DNA from: Riptortus pedestris
Lineage: Eukaryota; Arthropoda; Insecta; Hemiptera; Alydidae
Direction: 5' to 3'
Assembly (NCBI GenBank): GCA_019009955.1
Contig: CM032228.1
Coordinates: 103,111,001 to 103,175,000, forward strand
DNA length: 64,000 nucleotides
The position numbers and the translations under genes were made by a program. The notes under the pieces were generated by a model, which did not search any database, was not told where the DNA came from, and worked only from the letters and a program-made list of their open reading frames with translations. Of the stretch, positions 58,728 through 64,000 are shown in pieces (position 1 is the first letter of the stretch; every line of letters begins with the position of its first letter).

Positions 58728-59449
58728 TTAGCTTAGCTTAGCCGTCCGTATAGATTTTGAATGGTGCTAAGCATTGAGCAAAATTATTATAAGGAACCAC
58801 AAAATCAGCTGTTTATAGACCAAATTTCCAATCCCACCACAAGAAAAAAAATATATCAAATTTAGTTATCTATTTTTCCCGAAATAAAAAACATACGTAA
58901 CCATGAGCTTAAATATATGTTTTACATGAGATTATTAGTGATAAAGTTCTTTTAGATGAAAATCGCATGAGTAGCAGTGATGATTAATCCAAAACTGATT
59001 TATACAACTCCTTTCCTTAGAAGAAAATATAAAAGAAATAATTGTAGAATCTTATTTTTCAACAAAACATTTTTTTTTATTTTAACATTTTTCAATACCA
59101 CTATAATAATAGAGATATTTTGAACTTTTGATTTTAGCACTTATGGGAACACCCACTTTTACTGGTCCGAATTTTACATGAAATTTTAAAATATTGAGAA
59201 TAACACTTTAGTCTTCAATGGGGGAATGTTCATTGAAGATGTCACGTCATGAATTGATTCATGTATCTCACATATTAGTGGTCCGACTTTCACAGCATCT
59301 GGAATTTAAGGTTGTTATCAAATGTTTCTTAATATATTAGCATATTGTTAATGGGAGATGAATAAGAGTTGGGGTTAACAAAACAAAAAAATGCCACCGT
59401 TAGCATTAGAACTAGAGAAAATAATTAAATTGGTTTTATTATATTTAAG
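58728..59449. other. mostly unassigned, with weak family A similarity
   Basis: Segments such as TTTACTGGTCCGAATTTTAC and GGGGTTAACAAAACAAAAAA (59090-59400) hint at very old family A sequence. The match is too weak for a firm call. Confidence 0.4.
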
Positions 59450-59545
59450 TGGATTTTCATCATCTCCTAGGTAAAACGGACGGGCAGTGGAAGAGATATT
59501 TAGAAAATCACGCCATGCCTACACCCACAATAGCTGATTAAACAT
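59450..59545 (+). mobile_element. family A 3' fragment
   Basis: TTTTCATCATCTCCTAGGTA, ATATTTAGAAAATCACGCCA and ACAATAGCTGATTAAAC match the terminal block. Confidence 0.65.
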
Positions 59546-59619
59546 ATGGGGAGTAAAATTAAAGAATTCTGTCTTACGTTAAAAAAAAGCTTTATTATAA
59601 ACTGTATATTGATTCACAT

Positions 59620-59655
59620 AGTGTGTGTGTGTGTGTGAGTGTGTGTGTGTGTGTG
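59620..59655. repeat. (GT)n microsatellite
   Basis: GT run with one GAGT interruption. No family A flanks. Confidence 0.95.
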
Positions 59656-60019
59656 CTGATGGTTTACTTGGAAAAAGGAATATTCAAATGCCAGTTAGAA
59701 CTTGTTTAGCGTTTAATTATTCAGCCGTATCTGTTGTTGTCAGCTAAGACAAGATCACATGGAAATTCCAGTTCTCTTCTGTGACTCAGATACTGTTGGA
59801 ATAAATATAGCAGCACATACACCACTCCAAGTGAGCTCCTCTATTTCATGAATTTGTGGAAATATTTAAATACATTTTAGACAAACTCAATTTTATCTCC
59901 CGTATATGTTTTTTAGGTTCACTCATAATAAGAATCTACAGACAGAAATGTTGAATATTATTCATTCTGCTTCAAACAAGCTCAGCATGAACGTTTCCCA
60001 GTGAGTTTCGAAGTGATTT

Positions 60020-60168
60020 TAGCAGATTTTCGTTAAGGGAAATCAGCTATTGAGGTCGTACTCTAAACGCGATTTTCGAGGAAAAAAAACATTTCAAATC
60101 TCCATCGATCCTACCTAGGAAATGACAAAAATGAGGTCCGTTCAAAATTGTGTGTATAAATATGTATG

Positions 60169-60235
<67 letters not shown>

Positions 60236-60662
60236 GTCTGTAATTATAGTTTTAGCGTTACCAAACTCGATATATAAGCGATTCATGCAAAACTAAGCAT
60301 CAAGTTCGTTAACGACTAAAATCCGACCAGGTGGAGGGGCGGTTTAGAATGGGAGATTTTTGAAAATTGGAAATATCTCCGATACTATAATCCGACGTAT
60401 ACGAACAATGATATTGAACCATTCTTATAGCAAATTAAATTTACTAAAAATATATTATATGCACTTATTCTCGATTTAGAAATACATATTTGAATTTTTC
60501 AGTTTTCAGCCTTCAGCATACTCCCACTTCAACTCATGTCACATAAACAATACTCTGTTATATAATAACCACTTGTTTGAAGCTTAAATTCCAAATATTG
60601 TTTTCAAAAGATACATGCAAATATGTTCTGTTGATTTACGCAGCCCCGCGTGACGGACGTTT
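60020..60662 (-). mobile_element. family A copy, full length
   Basis: TTTTAGCAGATTTTCGTTAA and GGGAAATCAGCTATTGAGGT open it. AATGAGGTCCGTTCAAAATT precedes the (TA)n array at 60171-60233. GTTAACGACTAAAATCCGAC follows, and CAGCCCCGCGTGACGGACGT closes it. Confidence 0.92.
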
Positions 60663-61390
60663 TGTTTTTAGACTGTCAACGGTGGTCGCTCAATGTATAT
60701 CTTTCTATCTACAGGCCAAGCCTTGTGGTTGTTCTTGAAAATGGTACGTTCTCATGTCTGACGAACTAGGAAAGGTAAAGGGTAACAAGGGAATGCACTG
60801 GTTCGTCGTTGGGTTCTCTATGATACTTGCCAACTATAAAGGCACCGGGATGGATCAAATGCATTCAGGAATTGGCGAAGTATTAATTATTCGTAGGTAG
60901 CTCGAAGAATGAATAAGCTGGTGAAGGTAAGCACCAGCCGTTAATGGTACGCGAATTAAATCTATTACAAGACCTCCAGTTTTCATTCTCCCATGGCGTC
61001 AGTGGGAATGTTATAAGTAAATTTCCCTACATGAGAGGGGGGGGGGCTGGAGTCAGGAGGTTCTTGGAATCAGAAATTATTTGAAAAATGTAAACATTAT
61101 ACAAACCTCACTCCGGTATTTATCATAACAAAGATATCGAAGCCATAACATTTTAACTTCCAAATGAACGCCTAATATCAATCAACAAGATTCGCGGAAT
61201 GTCCCTAATGTTAGCCTAAATGACCTAAAATTTGAATCGTCTTATCTAATCTGTTCTAATCTGCAATATTATAGTGACAACTCAAAGAGGTTTAAAGAAT
61301 ATTTTAAAGAAAATCTATCTATACATACAACTCTTCCAAAATTTATAACACACCATAATTCCTTTCGTAGTACAATCTTACTTTTAGTAA
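60663..61390. other. unassigned stretch, locally GC-richer
   Basis: 60700-61020 is less AT-rich than its surroundings but has no long frame or motif that I recognise. It includes a G run at 61039-61047. Confidence 0.45.
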
Positions 61391-61510
61391 TTAGCAGATT
61401 TCCCTTTAGGGGGCTATTGAGGTTGTACTCATGACGGAATTTTCGAATTTTTTTTTCAAATGTCCATCGATCCTACCTAGTAGATGACGAAAATGAAGAC
61501 CGTTCAAAAC

Positions 61511-61579
<69 letters not shown>

Positions 61580-62072
61580 CTGTTACCGCTCTAGCGGTCG
61601 CAATTTTTGTTTGTTTGATCGGTACTAAACTCGATATTTAGTCGTTTTATGTAAAAAGAAAGATCAAGTTCGTTAAAGGCTGAAATCGGACCAGTGGGAG
61701 GGGGAGTTTAGAGGGGGAGAATTTCGAAAATTCTTAATATCTCCGTTATTATGCGTCAGATCGAAAAATTGTACAGAATCAATCTTATTGCAAATTAAAT
61801 TTACTATAAATATTGTTATATACATTTATTCTCTATCTTGAATATTAACCGAGATATTTGCATTTGTATTCTGCCTGTGGTCGGAGGGAGTCGGCTATGT
61901 TCGGGACTTTCCGCCGAGAGCTCTGGTGGGCGTTTACGTAACTATTCATCCCTCTTGTATAGGTTTAGAGATACCTTACTACTACAGTTGTTATTGGGCA
62001 GATTTATCTACTGTATAACTTCACGTGGGAAATCTGCTTAGTTTACGCAGCCCCTGCGTGAAGGACTTTTTT
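61391..62072 (-). mobile_element. family A copy, full length, well preserved
   Basis: TTAGCAGATTTCCCTTTAGG opens it. CGATCCTACCTAGTAGATGA and GTTCAAAACGGTA precede the (TA)n array at 61512-61575. GTTACCGCTCTAGCGGTCGC follows. CACGTGGGAAATCTGCTTAG then TTTACGCAGCCCCTGCGTGA closes it. It shares with the copy at 23335 the alternative 5' segment and even the break to ATTTGTATTCTGCCTGTGGT versus ATTTTTATGAAGTCTGTGAG. Confidence 0.94.
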
Positions 62073-62341
62073 TTCATTTTTTCAATAGAACTAATAAAGA
62101 AACTAGGGCCAATGTGTATTGTCACATCTTATTACTCAGTAGAGGTCTCTTTCTTATTTATTTATTGATTCCTAGTTTAATGCAGAGAACATCGAGGAAC
62201 ATCATTATTCCTCTTATCCTGTGGCCTTGTTAGTTTTTATTAAACGGGAATGGCAGTTAGCCGTTAAACCCTCCCCGTGAAGTATGTGAAAAATAATTTA
62301 CACCCTCAATAGCTGAGTTTTCTATAACCTAAATTCTTCTC

Positions 62342-62472
62342 GGGGCTCAGGTTAGCCATGTGAGTTAAAGGGTTGACCTTAATCTCACATGGCAAACTTA
62401 TAGTGGCGAGTTCGATTCCCACCTGGGCAGAGGAATTTATTTAGTGACGGAATTCATTAAATAAAATCCTGC
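62342..62472 (+). mobile_element. tRNA-derived SINE, 3'-truncated
   Basis: The complete head GGGGCTCAGGTTAGCCATGT to the B box GTTCGATTCCCACCTGGGCA is followed by the first part of the body (TTTAGTGACGGAATTCATTA). The tail is lost after AATAAAATCCTG. Confidence 0.88.
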
Positions 62473-63726
62473 ATCTATAGCCATTTTTCGAGTTATACGA
62501 GGCACGGATGTCCATAAATACGAATAGACGTCAAGCTGGAACTAGCGAAAATGGGTTGAGGGAGGGTCAAGACGAATATTTTTATTGAAATCTGAAATTC
62601 AATTTTTTTATGCCTACAATGATTCCTTTCCTTCAGTAATAATAACGAGTTTTCAATTCTGCCACATGCGGATGTCCTCATGACAATTGAAAAAACGAAG
62701 ACAAGAAGTTAGTTGAAGCAGCTACTGTCTAGAATATTTCGGAACACTTGACCTTGGAAGTTAAAAAAACGAATCCGACAGAGTATAATCATCTAATATG
62801 AAAGCAAACGATTTCAGGGATTCGCTGTACAACCAAGACGAGTTGGTTGAATCATAAACATCGAGGTACTAAAAAAAAAAGAAACTAAACATAGTAAAAA
62901 TAAAAAAAAAATATTAATAATCTTGAGCCAGACCTTGGAAAAATCATCACTGAGTCATGGCAATTATAAATGAAACTTATTATAAGCATAGAAAGAGGCT
63001 GCTAAGGAAGGCTTTGTGAGATCACGTGCGAACGGTTGAAATAGTAGTCAGTAATCTCATCATCATTCAGCAACTCCACCCTTGAATAGCCTTGCCTCGT
63101 TAGAGCCCCGCTTTACTTAATTGATGCTTCTACTTTCTGCCACAAAACAAATCAAGGCTCAGCCATCACATCTTTTTACAGAGCGAAATTTCCCGGAGAT
63201 TAATCAGTAACACTTTTTATTCATTTATACCCACTAATTATGCACATCTTTATCCATTGTTCAGCGGAAAACCTCGCGTCAAGATACTAATGTGTCAGTA
63301 AAATTTTATACAAGCTCGAAAACAGGGTGAAATACAGTGTTCGAAACTCTCTGTCCAATGGACAGCCAAGTACCGTAACAGTGGTAAATGAATATTTGCG
63401 GGATATAAAAAGATAGACACCAAACTGCTTTCTGTAATATCTACTACCTTTTCTCTCATTAATACTTGATGACTAATTACATATTTAATGTTAAAGAAAA
63501 AAAAATTATATCATTAGCACACAATAGTTATAGCATTATTATTAACGATGCTTAACAAAGTAATATTATTTCATCTTCTGCCCTCTTCTTTTGGTCTCTA
63601 CGGCTTAATTTAACTTCAAATGTTCGGTTGTAGATCGACAAATAAAAATTCCCGATGCTATAACTTCTCAAGAATTAATACTGCCTATGGGCCACTTCTC
63701 ATGCATCTGCATTAATTCTTTAAAAT
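62473..63726. other. unassigned stretch
   Basis: AT-rich sequence with no recognised repeat, RNA or coding motif. Confidence 0.5.
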
Positions 63727-63947
63727 TAAATTATTTATTAACGCCCACTTTGTACAACTAAGGCTAATTGGGCGGGTTGTCACCAGGTTACCACCCTTTT
63801 CTATCCAAGGTGGGACTAAGGACTTTATTTAATGAATTCCGTCACTAAATAAATTCCTCTGCCCAGGCGGGAATCTAACTCGCCACTCTAGGTTTACCAT
63901 GTGACATTAAGGTCAAGGCTTTAACTCACATGGCCAACTTGAGCCCC
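63727..63947 (-). mobile_element. tRNA-derived SINE, full length
   Basis: The minus-strand head is GGGGCTCAAGTTGGCCATGT and the body contains CCACCTTGGATAGAAAAGGG. A probable imperfect target duplication is ATTAATTCTTTAAA (63711-63724) versus ATTTATTTCTTTAAA (63948-63962). Confidence 0.88.
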
Positions 63948-64000
63948 ATTTATTTCTTTAAAGTAATTAAGTAATGTACACTCATAATTACTATAAAGGG

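Overview
This 64 kb window is AT-rich, intergenic-type DNA from a eukaryotic nuclear genome. I find no intact protein-coding gene, no convincing tRNA or rRNA gene and no prokaryotic organisation. The mix of transposons suggests an animal, most likely an invertebrate and plausibly an arthropod: Helitron and Helentron-like rolling-circle elements, tRNA-derived SINEs, non-LTR retrotransposon debris, P-element/THAP9-like and hAT transposase relics, foldback elements and very long (TA)n and (CA)n tracts. The species cannot be named from the sequence alone. Most of the available open frames are short, out of frame with recognisable relics, or translations of (TA)n runs.

Four layers explain most of the structure. 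(1) The commonest is a 0.6-1.4 kb repeat present in about 29 full or partial copies on both strands, called family A here. It begins AAAGTCCGTCACGCAGGGGC, has a GCAGATTTCCC sub-terminal inverted repeat near each end, a palindromic hairpin (ATTTCCCTTAAGGGAAAT) just before its CTAA 3' end, and a microsatellite at one fixed internal site. This is the architecture of non-autonomous Helentrons (HINE/DINE-1 type). (2) A tRNA-derived SINE of about 225 bp occurs 13 times, six times with clear target-site duplications of 8-13 bp. (3) Canonical Helitron pieces (5' TCTATATA..., 3' hairpin plus CTAG) carry tandem internal units of about 300 bp at 26.8-29.9 kb and 57.1-58.4 kb. (4) Several foldback or MITE-like elements and decayed coding relics are scattered between them.

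Layout: 0-2.5 kb is featureless. 2.5-5.0 kb holds a SINE with target duplication and two RNase H-type LINE relics. 5.9-9 kb holds family A copies. 10.05-10.19 kb is a 28-bp tandem array. 11.4-12.2 kb is a P-element-like transposase relic. 14.2-16.4 kb is a SINE cluster. 17-26 kb is mostly family A with microsatellites. 26.8-29.9 kb is a three-level nest: a foldback element inside a family A copy inside a Helitron. 32.4-33.5 kb is a nested foldback cluster. 33.8-40.6 kb holds family A copies, one inserted in another. 41.8-47.2 kb is a large inverted repeat enclosing a LINE tail, a perfect-looking foldback and an hAT relic. 47.2-48.3 kb has two unrecognised basic open frames. 50.1-50.6 kb is a MITE with internal repeated motifs. 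52.2-52.4 kb is a small retroposed insertion with a 13-bp target duplication. 53-64 kb is more family A, a Helitron 3' end and SINEs.

No set of genes working together as a system is visible. The value of the window lies in the transposon families, whose ends, nesting order and target duplications can be read directly.
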